The notes under the pieces are model-generated. The model made no database searches. It had not been told where the DNA came from and saw only the letters and a list, made by a program, of their open reading frames with translations. The position numbers and the translations under genes were made by a program. Shown here piece after piece: positions 15,863 to 24,010 of a stretch of 34,141 nt of DNA (the stretch's first letter is position 1; each line of letters starts with the position of its first letter). The stretch covers positions 1-34,141 of the forward strand of contig PHEC01000013.1 of the NCBI GenBank assembly GCA_002841115.1. Reading direction: 5' to 3'. This DNA is from Alphaproteobacteria bacterium HGW-Alphaproteobacteria-6. Its GTDB lineage: Bacteria > Pseudomonadota > Alphaproteobacteria > Rhodobacterales > Rhodobacteraceae.

Positions 15863-17169
15863 CCCCTGTGCCGCTGATTTTCGCAGCCGTCTCCGACATT
15901 GCCGGCAAGGTGCGGGGCAAGGCCTTTCCTGCCGATCAGCTGGACCGGCGCCTGTTGCGCGGTCTGGGCTGGACCCCGACCAATGTGCAGATCACCTGTT
16001 TCGACCGGATCGCGGAAACCCCCTTTGGCGCGCTGGGCGACCTGCTGATGATCCCCGATCCCGAGGCCGCCGCCAAGGTCAGCTTTGCGGATGGCCACAC
16101 CGAACATTTCATGATGAGCGACATCACCACGCTGGACGGCGCGCCATGGGATTTCTGCATGCGCTCCTTGCTCAGGACCGCGCTCGAACGGCTGCATGAC
16201 GTGGCCGGCGTTCACCTGATCTGTGCCTTCGAGCATGAATTTCAGGTCAAGTCCCGCCCGGCACCGGCAAATCAGGCCTACAGCCGCGAGGGATTCGAGC
16301 TTCAGCGCAATCTGTGCGAAACCCTGATGGCCGCGCTCAAATCCGCCGGGCTGGTGCCGGACAGCATCATGAAGGAATACGGCCCCGGCCAGTATGAGGC
16401 AGTCGTCGCCCCGGCCAAAGGGCTGCGCGCCGCCGATCAGGCGGTGATCCTGCGCGAACTGACCCGCTCGGCCGCGCGCTCGCTGGGCGAGGAGGCGACC
16501 TTTACCCCGATCCGTGACATTGCCAGCGTCGGCAACGGCGTGCATGTGCACATGAGTTTCGTCGATGATGACGACATGCCCGTCACCCATGACGAAAACG
16601 GGCCCTGCGGGATGTCCGCGCTGACCGATGCCTTCGCCGCGGGGATTCTGAAATACCTGCCCCATATCGTCGCGCTGACCGCGCCATCGGTGATTTCCTA
16701 CGCGCGACTGACGCCGCATCGCTGGTCTGCCGCCTACAACAACCTCGGGTTTCGCGACCGCGAGGCATCGTTGCGGGTCTGTCCCGTCACCGCCCGGGAT
16801 CCGGCATCGATCGCGCGGCAGTTCAACATCGAATACCGCGCCGCCGATGCCGCAGCCTCGCCCTATCTGGCGCTGGCCGCGATCGTCCATGCCGGAACCC
16901 AGGGGATCGTTGACGGGCTCAGGGCCCCGGCCCCGACCGAAGAAGACCTGTCGCTGCTTTCGGCAGAGGATCTGCATGCGCGCGGCTTTGTCCGGTTGCC
17001 CGAAACGCTCGAACGCGCGCTTGATGCCTTTGCCGCGGACCCGGTCGTGACAGGCTGGTTCCCGGCGCCCTTTGCCGCCGTCTACCGCGCGCACAAGACC
17101 GCCGAAATCGCGCATCTGGCCGATATGGACACCCCGGCGCGCTGTGCCGCCTATGAGGACACCTATTAG
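15859..17169 (+). CDS. Glutamine synthetase-like (gamma-glutamyl ligase) protein
   Basis: This 436-aa protein of the GS superfamily has an N-terminal beta-grasp part (FAAVSDIAGKVRGK, 8-21) and a C-terminal catalytic domain. Retained residues are E125/E127 in FEHEFQV, E180 in GPGQYE, the NGVHVHMS block (226-233), R283, R299/R301 in FRDREASLR, and E325 in NIEYRAADA. ATP and metal sites therefore look intact. Sequence character is that of GS-like ligases such as PuuA/GlnT-type enzymes that glutamylate amines, not housekeeping GlnA: the adenylylation-loop motif of GlnA is absent. It is coupled to the RpiR regulator by a 4-nt overlap. Substrate unknown; candidates are an amine released by the divergent operon, or putrescine, since polyamine genes begin 360 nt downstream. 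Confidence 0.85.
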   Translation: MTPVPLIFAAVSDIAGKVRGKAFPADQLDRRLLRGLGWTPTNVQITCFDRIAETPFGALGDLLMIPDPEAAAKVSFADGHTEHFMMSDITTLDGAPWDFCMRSLLRTALERLHDVAGVHLICAFEHEFQVKSRPAPANQAYSREGFELQRNLCETLMAALKSAGLVPDSIMKEYGPGQYEAVVAPAKGLRAADQAVILRELTRSAARSLGEEATFTPIRDIASVGNGVHVHMSFVDDDDMPVTHDENGPCGMSALTDAFAAGILKYLPHIVALTAPSVISYARLTPHRWSAAYNNLGFRDREASLRVCPVTARDPASIARQFNIEYRAADAAASPYLALAAIVHAGTQGIVDGLRAPAPTEEDLSLLSAEDLHARGFVRLPETLERALDAFAADPVVTGWFPAPFAAVYRAHKTAEIAHLADMDTPARCAAYEDTY

Positions 17170-17195
17170 CCTGCCGACATGCGGAAGACGGCAGG
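17170..17195 (+). terminator. Hairpin directly after the ligase stop
   Basis: CCTGCCG (17170-17176) pairs perfectly with CGGCAGG (17189-17195), starting at the base after the TAG stop. There is no T-run; it may stabilise or terminate the rpiR-ligase transcript. The following ~130 nt up to the tRNA promoter hold nothing recognisable. Confidence 0.35.
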
Positions 17196-17328
17196 AAGGC
17201 GGTCAGGCAGGGCCCGCAACGCCCGGTCGCGTCATGGCCCCGGGGGGCAAGGCGGGTCATCGGCCCGGCCGCGGCAGGCGGGCAAGGCTGGGGGCCAAGG
17301 CTGTGCGGCTTCGACGCGATCTGACCCA

Positions 17329-17357
17329 TTGCGGCAGCGCGCGCATGCCGCTATAGA
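17329..17357 (+). promoter_or_regulatory. Promoter of tRNA-Arg
   Basis: TTGCGG (17329-17334), a 17-nt spacer and TATAGA (17352-17357) form a good promoter ending 13 nt before the tRNA. Confidence 0.6.
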
Positions 17358-17370
17358 CCGCTTGTCGCGG

Positions 17371-17447
17371 GCACCCGTAGCTCAGCTGGATAGAGTGTCG
17401 CCCTCCGAAGGCGAAGGTCACAGGTTCGAATCCTGTCGGGTGCGCCA
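17371..17447 (+). tRNA. tRNA-Arg (anticodon CCG), CCA encoded
   Basis: Acceptor stem GCACCCG (17371-17377) pairs with CGGGTGC (17437-17443), then G and encoded CCA. Anticodon stem TCGCC/GGCGA encloses loop CTCCGAA with anticodon CCG at 17405-17407. The T arm is ACAGG-TTCGAAT-CCTGT. The GTAGCTCAGCTGGATAGAG D-arm region is canonical. It reads CGG arginine codons, which are common in such GC-rich genomes. Confidence 0.95.
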
Positions 17448-17531
17448 AATCCCATCTTTCCCGTGCCGGTTTCCGGCCAGACCCGGCAGTCGGCGCCGCG
17501 CGGGTTTCCCGCCGGCGGGCCGCCATCGGGA

Positions 17532-18869
17532 TCACAGCCGGTCCCTCAGCCCGTACCAGCCATAGGCCAGATGCATCAGCGCGCGGCGATGGCGGCCGAA
17601 GGGCAGCCGGGGCGGCACCGTGGCCATCACCGCCGGCACCGCCGGCCCCGTGCCGCCGGCCAGCCCGGCCAGCAGCCGCCCGGCATAGGTGCCCATGGCG
17701 ACGCCGTTGCCGTGCCAGGCAAAGCCCGCCCAGGCATTCGGCCAGTCGCCGATCGGGCCGACATGGGGCAGGAAATCGCGCGCGAGACAGACGAGGCCCG
17801 ACCAGTAATGCGGCGTCTCGACCCCGGCCCAGGCCGGGAACATCGCCTGAAAGTCGCGCCGCACCGCGGCCCGCATCGCGCCTTGCGCCGGCGCCGAGGC
17901 ACTGACCCCGCCGCGCATCCCGAAAAGGAAGCGGTTGTCCGGCATCAGGCGGAAGTAGTGCAGCAGGTGGCGGGTGTCATAGGCCATGTCGCGGCTGGTC
18001 CAGCCCTGTGCGGCGATCTCGGCCGGCGTCAGCGGCCGGGTGACGAGGACCGCCGATTGCGCCGGCAGATAGCGCGCCCGCATCCAGTCGGGCAGATCGT
18101 CGCTCGAATAGCCGTTGGTGGCGAGGATCAGCCGCGCGGCGCGCAACTGGCCGCCGGGCGTGGTCAGCAGATAGCCGCCCTGGCCATCCGGGGTGATCGC
18201 GGTGACCGGGCTCTGCTCGAATATCCGCGCCCCGGCGGCGCGCGCCGCACCCGCAAGGCCAAGCGCGTATTTCAGCGGGTTGAGCGCAAAGCCCCGGCCC
18301 ATGCGGACCGCGCCGTGAAACCCCGCACCGCCCAGCCCCGCCGCCGCCAGATCCGCCGCCTCGATCACCTCGACCTCGGTGCGGTAGCGCGCCGCCAGCG
18401 CCCCTGCCCCGGCGCGCATCAAGGCCATCTCGCGCGGGCGGTGGGCCAGCGCCACCTCGCCCTGCGAATGGCGGTCGATGTCGATCGCATGGGTCGCGGC
18501 CAGCTCCGCCACCAGGTCGATCGCCTCGATCTGGGCGCGGTGCCAGTCGTCAAGGCCCGCCGCACCGAAGCGTGCGGCGATCGCCGCGTCATCGGCCTTG
18601 GCGCCGCCGATGCAGCAAAAACCGCCGTTGCGCCCCGAGGCGCCCCAGCCGACCGTTTCGGCCTCGAGCACCGCGACATCGGCGCCGGCACCCCCGGCCA
18701 GATGCAGCGCCGCCGAGAGCCCGGCATAGCCGGCGCCGATGATCGCGACATCGGCCCGCGCCGCACCTTCCAGCGCCGGCGACGGCGCCGGGCGCGGCGC
18801 GCTCCGGTCCCACCAGCAATCGGCCACCGGGCCGGGCCCGTAGGCGTGATCCTCGTAGATGCGCCGCAT
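17532..18869 (-). CDS. FAD-dependent oxidoreductase, PuuB/OrdL-like (copy 1)
   Basis: This 445-aa DAO-family flavoprotein has the dinucleotide-binding motif GAGYAG (45-50) after DVAII, followed by [10 protein letters not shown] (74-83), the strongly conserved block of gamma-glutamylputrescine oxidase (PuuB) and related amine oxidases. The C-terminal [19 protein letters not shown] supplies the second FAD contact. A GTG one codon upstream of the ATG is possible. It is the last gene of the potFGHI transcript (30 nt after potI). It would oxidise an imported polyamine or its glutamylated form. A homologue lies at 25411. It is convergent with tRNA-Arg; the 84-nt gap holds a palindrome CCCGCCGGCGGG at 17508-17519. 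Confidence 0.85.
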   Translation of the reverse strand: MRRIYEDHAYGPGPVADCWWDRSAPRPAPSPALEGAARADVAIIGAGYAGLSAALHLAGGAGADVAVLEAETVGWGASGRNGGFCCIGGAKADDAAIAARFGAAGLDDWHRAQIEAIDLVAELAATHAIDIDRHSQGEVALAHRPREMALMRAGAGALAARYRTEVEVIEAADLAAAGLGGAGFHGAVRMGRGFALNPLKYALGLAGAARAAGARIFEQSPVTAITPDGQGGYLLTTPGGQLRAARLILATNGYSSDDLPDWMRARYLPAQSAVLVTRPLTPAEIAAQGWTSRDMAYDTRHLLHYFRLMPDNRFLFGMRGGVSASAPAQGAMRAAVRRDFQAMFPAWAGVETPHYWSGLVCLARDFLPHVGPIGDWPNAWAGFAWHGNGVAMGTYAGRLLAGLAGGTGPAVPAVMATVPPRLPFGRHRRALMHLAYGWYGLRDRL

Positions 18870-18898
18870 CACCCCACCCCTTGCCGGCCGCGCGCCCG

Positions 18899-19717
18899 TC
18901 AGGTCCGCGCCGCCGCCTGTTCATCCGCCCGCTGCCGCGCAACCGCGCGTTTGGACAGCAGCGAGGTGATGATCACCCCAACCGTGACGATCGATATCAT
19001 GATCGTCGACAGCGCGTTGATCTCGGGGCTGACGCCGAGGCGCACCGAGGAGAAGATCTTCATCGGCAGCGTCGTCGCCGAGGGCCCGGCCGCGAAGGAA
19101 GCGATCACCAGATCGTCAAGCGACAGGGTGAAGGCCAGAAGCCAGCCCGAGATCACCGCCGGCGCGATGATCGGCAGCGTCACCGAGAAGAAGGCGTCAA
19201 GCGGCGTGCAGCCAAGGTCGAGCGCCGCCTCTTCCAGCGACTTGTCGAAGGTGACCAGCCGCGACGAGACCACGACCGAGACATAGCACATGGTGAAGGT
19301 GGTATGCGCCAGCACGATGGTGAAGATGCCGCGATCCAGCCCGATCGAGATGAAGAGCAGCAGCAGCGACAGGCCGGTGATCACCTCGGGCATCACCAGG
19401 GGCGCATAGATCATCCCGGAAAACAGCGTCCGCCCCATGAAGCGACCGCCGCGCACCAGAACATGCGCCGCCATCGTGCCCAGCACCGCCGCCAGCGTCG
19501 AGGACATCAGCGCCACCTTCAGCGTGACCCAGGCGGCAGAGAGAAAGGCGTCATTGCCCAGAAGCTCGCCATACCATTTGGTCGAGAACCCGGCCCAGAC
19601 CGTCACCAGTTTCGATTCGTTGAAGCTGTAGATGACCAGGATCAGCATCGGCACATAGAGAAACGCGAAGCCCAGCGTCAGCGAGGTCGCGTTGAACCAG
19701 GAAAAGCGGCGGTTCAC
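18899..19717 (-). CDS. potI: Putrescine/spermidine ABC permease PotI/PotC
   Basis: This 272-aa membrane protein has about six hydrophobic segments and the EAA loop EEAALDLGCTPLDAFFSVTL, followed by PIIAPAVISG, the hallmark contacting the ATPase. Its start is inferred as GTG at 19717 (VNRRFSWFN), whose GTGA overlaps the potH stop by 4 nt; no closer ATG would keep the first membrane segment. Length and the YSFNESKLVTVWAGFSTKWY stretch match PotC/PotI proteins. It pairs with PotH in the inner membrane. Confidence 0.9.
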   Translation of the reverse strand: MNRRFSWFNATSLTLGFAFLYVPMLILVIYSFNESKLVTVWAGFSTKWYGELLGNDAFLSAAWVTLKVALMSSTLAAVLGTMAAHVLVRGGRFMGRTLFSGMIYAPLVMPEVITGLSLLLLFISIGLDRGIFTIVLAHTTFTMCYVSVVVSSRLVTFDKSLEEAALDLGCTPLDAFFSVTLPIIAPAVISGWLLAFTLSLDDLVIASFAAGPSATTLPMKIFSSVRLGVSPEINALSTIMISIVTVGVIITSLLSKRAVARQRADEQAAART

Positions 19718-20610
19718 TGGTCGGCCTCCCTCTGTCTTTGCTCGTTGCGCTGGAAAAGGATGATCGGCACGATCAGCAGCAATAGAAGCACCACCGCCAC
19801 CGCCGAGGCCACCGGCCAGTCGCGGTTGGAAAAGAACTCCTCCCACAGGACCTTGCCGATCATCAGCGTGCGCGACCCGCCAAGGATCGAGGGGATGACA
19901 AACTCGCCCAGGGCCGGGATGAAGACCAGAAAGCAGCCGGCGATGACGCCGGGCCGCGACAGCGGCAGCGTGACCAGCCAGAAGGCCGAGATCCGCGAAC
20001 AGCCCAGATCCTCGGCCGCCTCGATCAGCGATCCGTCCATCTTTTCCAGCGCCGCATAGATCGGCAGCACCATGAACGGCAGATAGGTGTAGACGATGCC
20101 GATATAGACCGCCGTCGTGGTGTTCATGATCGCCAGCGGCGTGCTGCTGAGCCCGGACCAGAGCAGGAACTGGTTGAGGAACCCCTCGTTCGACAGGATG
20201 CCGATCCAAGAATAGACCCGGATCAGGAACGATGTCCAGAACGGCAGGATGATCAGCATCATCAGCGTCGGGCGCCATTCGTCCGAGGCCTGCGCCATGG
20301 CGTAGGCGATCGGATAGCCGACCAGCAGGGCGATCACCGTCGAGATGGCGGCGATCTGCAGGCTGGACAGATAGGCCTTCCAGTAAAGCGCGTCCTCGGT
20401 CAGGAAGACGAAGTTTTCCAGGTCGAGGCCGGCCCAGAAATCCTTCACCCCCTGCCAGCCGGCGGCCAGGTCGAGAACCGGCGTGTAGGGCGGGATCGAC
20501 ACCGCGGTATCCGACAGCGCGATCTTCAGGACGATGAAGAACGGCACCAGAAAGAGCGCCAGCAGCCAAAGATAGGGCAGGCCGATCACGAAAAGCCGGC
20601 GGGGGTTCAT
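19714..20610 (-). CDS. potH: Putrescine/spermidine ABC permease PotH/PotB
   Basis: This 298-aa membrane protein has six predicted segments, beginning IGLPYLWLLALFLVPFFIVL. Typical PotH/PotB features are LPFWTSFLIRVYSWIGIL and the EAA loop EAAEDLGCSRISAFWLVTLP. The ATG at 20610 lies 13 nt after the potG stop. It forms the translocation channel with PotI. Confidence 0.92.
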   Translation of the reverse strand: MNPRRLFVIGLPYLWLLALFLVPFFIVLKIALSDTAVSIPPYTPVLDLAAGWQGVKDFWAGLDLENFVFLTEDALYWKAYLSSLQIAAISTVIALLVGYPIAYAMAQASDEWRPTLMMLIILPFWTSFLIRVYSWIGILSNEGFLNQFLLWSGLSSTPLAIMNTTTAVYIGIVYTYLPFMVLPIYAALEKMDGSLIEAAEDLGCSRISAFWLVTLPLSRPGVIAGCFLVFIPALGEFVIPSILGGSRTLMIGKVLWEEFFSNRDWPVASAVAVVLLLLLIVPIILFQRNEQRQREADQ

Positions 20611-20623
20611 CGCGCGATCCTCC

Positions 20624-21808
20624 TCAGTCCAGCAGGACGACGCCGGCGGTCTCGGTGAAGGACAGCCAGACCCGGTCGTCCCAGGTGAAGCTGCGCCGCG
20701 CCAGACGCCGGTCGTTGGTGACCTGCGATTTCATGATCCGGCCACCGGCCAGCTGCACCTTGTAGGTCGAGATGTTGCCGAGATAGGCGATGTCGAGGAT
20801 CTGCCCCTCGACGACATTGGCGCGCCCCTCGGGCGGCTCGGCCGAGATCGCCACCTTCTCGGGCCGGATGGCGAAATGCACCGCGGTCCCCGGCGCGATG
20901 CCCTCGGTGGCGGTGGCATGGATCGGCGGCTGGCCCTCGGCCCAGTCGATCGCATAGCGCCCGCCGCCCTGCGCCGTGGCACGGCCCTGAACCAGGTTCA
21001 CATCGCCGATGAAGTCGGCGACATAGACCGAATTCGGCGTCTCGTAGATGCGGTCGGGGGTGTCGACCTGGATCATCTTGCCATGGTCCATCACCGCGAC
21101 CCGGCTGGCCACCGTCATCGCCTCTTCCTGGTCATGGGTGACGATGACGAAGGTGGTGCCGGTCTTTTCCTGGATGTCCATCAGCTCGAACTGGGTTTCC
21201 TGGCGCAGCTTCTTGTCAAGCGCGCCAAGCGGTTCGTCGAGCAGCAACAGCTTCGGCGCCTTGGCCAGGCTGCGCGCCAGCGCCACCCGCTGGCGCTGCC
21301 CGCCCGAGATCTGGTGCGGCTTGCGCTTGCCGAATTTTTCCAACCGGGTCAGCCGCAGCATCTCCTCGACCCGGGCCGGGATCTGGTCGCGCGGCATGTC
21401 GGAGCGTTTCAGCCCGAAGGCGATGTTGTCCCAGACCGTCAGATGCGGGAAAAGCGCGTAGGACTGGAACATCATGTTGGTGGCCCGCTTGTTCGGCGGG
21501 ATCGGCGCGATATCGACCCCGTCGAGCAGGATCGTGCCTTCGCTCACCGTCTCGAAGCCGGCGAGCATCCGCATCAGGGTGGTCTTGCCGCAGCCCGAGG
21601 GGCCAAGCAGCGCGAAGAACTCGCGCCGGAAGATGTCGACGGTCAGGTTGTCGATGGCGACGAATTCGCCGAATTTCTTGGTGACATTGCGGAACTGGAT
21701 CAGCGGCTTGGCGTCGGGATCGTTCCAGGGGGCGAAGACCGGCCGGTCGGCGCCAGCGGGTTTGACGGCTTCAGGCTTGGCGGCAGGCGTCGGGTCAGGT
21801 TGCGCCAT
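20624..21808 (-). CDS. potG: Putrescine ABC transporter ATPase PotG/PotA
   Basis: This 394-aa ATPase has Walker A GPSGCGKT (69-76), Q-loop Q115, signature ISGGQ (167-171), Walker B LLLLDEP (187-193) and H225, followed by a C-terminal TOBE regulatory domain (about 310-394). Length and the proline-rich 30-residue N-terminal extension fit PotG. The ATG at 21808 with GAGGGA upstream is preferred to an in-frame codon 36 nt earlier. It lies between potF, across a hairpin, and potH. Confidence 0.92.
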   Translation of the reverse strand: MAQPDPTPAAKPEAVKPAGADRPVFAPWNDPDAKPLIQFRNVTKKFGEFVAIDNLTVDIFRREFFALLGPSGCGKTTLMRMLAGFETVSEGTILLDGVDIAPIPPNKRATNMMFQSYALFPHLTVWDNIAFGLKRSDMPRDQIPARVEEMLRLTRLEKFGKRKPHQISGGQRQRVALARSLAKAPKLLLLDEPLGALDKKLRQETQFELMDIQEKTGTTFVIVTHDQEEAMTVASRVAVMDHGKMIQVDTPDRIYETPNSVYVADFIGDVNLVQGRATAQGGGRYAIDWAEGQPPIHATATEGIAPGTAVHFAIRPEKVAISAEPPEGRANVVEGQILDIAYLGNISTYKVQLAGGRIMKSQVTNDRRLARRSFTWDDRVWLSFTETAGVVLLD

Positions 21809-21834
21809 GATGTCCCTCGGGTTGGATAAGGATC

Positions 21835-21861
21835 GGCCCCGCACCGGTTGGCTGCGGGGCC
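21835..21861 (-). other. Intercistronic hairpin between potF and potG
   Basis: GGCCCCGCA (21835-21843) pairs perfectly with TGCGGGGCC (21853-21861) across a 9-nt loop, 20 nt after the potF stop and 26 nt before the potG start. It has no T-run and probably favours potF over potG expression. Confidence 0.6.
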
Positions 21862-21881
21862 GCTGTCCGTGCTACCGGGCC

Positions 21882-22979
21882 TCAGGTGCCCGATTTCACC
21901 CGCGTCCAGAGCCGCGTCACATCGCGGTTCAGCTTCGCGTCATAGGGCGAGGTGGTGTAGAGGTTGGCCACCGTGGCCTCATCGGGATAGATCGCGGTAT
22001 CGCCGATCACGTCCTCGGCCAGGAACTCCTGGCTCGCCTTGTTGCCGTTGGCGTAATAGACATAGTTCGAGGCCGCCGCGGCGTTCTCGGCGTCAAGGAT
22101 GAAGTTGATGAACTTCAAGGCTCCCGACGGATTCGGCGCGTCGGTCGGGATTGCCAACTGGTCGAACCACATCAGCGCCCCTTCCTTGGGGATGTGATAT
22201 TCGATCTCGGCGCCGTTGTCGGCCTCGGCGGCGCGGTCGCGCGCCTGCAGGATATCGCCCGACCAGCCGAAGGCGACGCAGATGTCGCCGTTGGCCAGCG
22301 CGTTGATGTATTCCGAGGAATGGAACTTCAACACATAAGGCGCGATCGCGGTCAGCACCGGCTCGGCCTTGGCGATGGTCTCGGCGTCCTGGGCATCGGG
22401 GTTCTCGCCGAGGTATTTCAGCGCCGCCGGAATAAGCTCGGTCGGCGCGTCAAGGAAATGCACGCCGCAACCCGCCAGCTTTTCCATGTTCGCCGGATCG
22501 AAGATCAGCGCCAGCGAATTGACCGGCGCATCCTCGCCCAGCACCTCTTTCACCTTGCCGACATTGATGCCGATGCCGGTGGTGCCCCACATGTAGTTGA
22601 TCGAGTATTCGTTGCCCGGATCGTATTTCGCGGTCCGCGCCTGGATCGCGTCCCAGGCATTGGCCAGGTTCGGCAGCTGCGCCTTGTCCAGCTTCTGGAA
22701 AGCGCCAGCCGAGATCTGGCGCTGCAGGAAGGTGCCGGTCGGCACCACCACGTCATAGCCCGACGATCCCGCCAGCATCTTGGTTTCCAGAAGCTCGTTG
22801 GAATCGAAGACGTCATAGACCAGGTCGATCCCGGTCTCGGCCTCGAACTTTTCCAGCAGGCTTTCGTCGATGTAGTCGGACCAGTTGTAGACCCGAACCT
22901 CTTCGGCGCCGGCGGCACTTGCCGCGATCACCAGGGTGGCGAGCGTCAGGCCAGCCGCCTTCATTCGATTTCCTTGCAT
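21882..22979 (-). CDS. potF: Putrescine-binding periplasmic protein PotF
   Basis: This protein is up to 365 aa, with signal peptide MQGNRMKAAGLTLATLVIAA, then SAAGA and the mature start EEVRVYNWSDYIDESLLEKF. The VYNWSDYI and VYDVFDSNELLETKMLAGSS stretches match E. coli PotF very closely, so a polyamine, probably putrescine, is the expected ligand. Two starts are plausible: 22979 (GGAG 9 nt upstream, charged n-region) and 22964 (AAGGA 6 nt upstream). The first is listed. It is the first gene of the pot operon and lies opposite the GntR regulator, with a TTTGATCAAA palindrome in the spacer. Confidence 0.92.
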   Translation of the reverse strand: MQGNRMKAAGLTLATLVIAASAAGAEEVRVYNWSDYIDESLLEKFEAETGIDLVYDVFDSNELLETKMLAGSSGYDVVVPTGTFLQRQISAGAFQKLDKAQLPNLANAWDAIQARTAKYDPGNEYSINYMWGTTGIGINVGKVKEVLGEDAPVNSLALIFDPANMEKLAGCGVHFLDAPTELIPAALKYLGENPDAQDAETIAKAEPVLTAIAPYVLKFHSSEYINALANGDICVAFGWSGDILQARDRAAEADNGAEIEYHIPKEGALMWFDQLAIPTDAPNPSGALKFINFILDAENAAAASNYVYYANGNKASQEFLAEDVIGDTAIYPDEATVANLYTTSPYDAKLNRDVTRLWTRVKSGT

Positions 22980-23052
22980 CCCCATGCACTCCTTGTTGTG
23001 ACCCGGATCGCTGGGCGCGGCCCGGCAAATCTTGCCTTTGCGACAATGGTGC

Positions 23053-23072
23053 GATATTTTGATCAAATTATC
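23053..23072. promoter_or_regulatory. GntR/FCD operator upstream of potF and the regulator
   Basis: GATATTTTGATCAAATTATC is a 20-bp palindrome with one mismatched pair, built on TTTGATCAAA (23058-23067). It lies between the divergent potF and GntR genes and shares its core with the pair of sites at 23869-23911. Confidence 0.65.
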
Positions 23073-23152
23073 GGACTCAAATCAACACCCTTGTTGCACT
23101 TTCCTAGCATGCCGAATATCGGGCGTCTGGCAATCTTGGCGTTGGAAGGCGA

Positions 23153-23875
23153 ATGGAAAAACCGCGCGAAACCCCCGAAGCGCCCAGAGAAGCGCCCAGA
23201 AAAGTCCCTTCGCACGAGGTGACCTACTGCCGTTTGCGCGACATGATCCTGTTCGGACAGCTTGCGCCCGGCCAGGCGGTGACGATCCAGGGGCTGACCG
23301 CGACGCTCGGCGCCGGCATGACCCCGGTGCGCGAGGCGATTCGGCGGCTGACCGCCGAGGGGGCGCTTGATCTGCAGGACAACCGCCGGGTCTCGGTTCC
23401 GGTGCTGACGGCGGGGCAGATGGACGAACTGGCCTTTGCCCGCCTGACGCTGGAGCCGCGGCTGGCCGAACTGGCCTGCCCGCGCATGACCGGCACCGAT
23501 ATCGCCGCGCTGGAGCAGATCGACGCCGAGGTCAACGCCGCGATCCGCACCGGTGATGTCGCCCGCTACCTGCACGGCAACTACCGCTTCCACTTCGCGA
23601 TCTACGACCGCGCCGGGGCACCGATCCTGCTGGCAATCGTGCAGTCGCTGTGGCTGCGCTTCGGCCCCTCGCTTCGCGTCGTCTGCGGACGCCAGGGCAC
23701 CTCGAACCTGCCCGACCGCCATGAAGAGGCGCTGGCCGCGATGCGCGCGGGCGATGCCCCGGCGCTGGCCGACGCCATCGCCGAGGATATCCGCCAGGGC
23801 ATCAGCCAGGTGACCCTGCAGGGCGCATCCGTCACCGCCGCGCCGGTCGACCGGCGCCAGGATGCGGAAATATGA
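23153..23875 (+). CDS. GntR-family regulator, FadR/FCD subfamily
   Basis: This 240-aa regulator has a winged helix-turn-helix (about 20-85, with the GntR signature TPVREAIRRLTAEG at 57-70) and an all-helical FCD ligand-binding domain (about 90-220), whose metal-site type residues include N143, H147 and H190. GGAAGG precedes the ATG. It sits between the divergent pot operon and the aminotransferase gene, and TGATCA-core palindromes flank it on both sides; its own stop codon lies within the downstream site. It most probably represses polyamine uptake and catabolism until an inducer, perhaps putrescine or a derivative, is bound. Confidence 0.9.
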   Translation: MEKPRETPEAPREAPRKVPSHEVTYCRLRDMILFGQLAPGQAVTIQGLTATLGAGMTPVREAIRRLTAEGALDLQDNRRVSVPVLTAGQMDELAFARLTLEPRLAELACPRMTGTDIAALEQIDAEVNAAIRTGDVARYLHGNYRFHFAIYDRAGAPILLAIVQSLWLRFGPSLRVVCGRQGTSNLPDRHEEALAAMRAGDAPALADAIAEDIRQGISQVTLQGASVTAAPVDRRQDAEI

Positions 23876-23911
23876 TCAAATTCGATTGACAGTCGCGAAT
23901 TTGATCATATC
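23869..23911. promoter_or_regulatory. Paired GntR/FCD operators overlapping the aminotransferase promoter
   Basis: ATATGATCAAATTCG (23870-23884) and its perfect 15-nt inverted copy CGAATTTGATCATAT (23896-23910) are separated by 11 nt. Centres of the two TGATCA cores are 29 bp apart, close to three helical turns. The left half contains the regulator's TGA stop. The spacing holds the -35 and the right half covers the spacer and the start of the -10 of the promoter. Confidence 0.7.
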
Positions 23912-23913
23912 CT
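23886..23913 (+). promoter_or_regulatory. Promoter of the aminotransferase operon
   Basis: A perfect TTGACA (23886-23891), a 16-nt spacer and TATCCT (23908-23913) precede the aminotransferase start by about 100 nt. The second operator half fills the spacer, so bound regulator would occlude RNA polymerase. Confidence 0.6.
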
Positions 23914-24010
23914 GAAACCCGCCCGACCAGGGATCCACCGGTGCCGGCCGCTCCCGGCCCGCACCACGGATCGCCCGTCTCGCCCTGTCTCGCCCGGAAG
24001 GACCCCGACC

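Noticed and set aside
17371-17531. Integrated element at tRNA-Arg
   Set aside because: No integrase gene, no repeated 3' tRNA fragment and no change in base composition is visible on either side inside the window.
18899-20569. A 556-aa reading of potI with a long N-terminal extension
   Set aside because: The extra N-terminus is the out-of-frame potH sequence; PotI homology begins at the GTG overlapping the potH stop.
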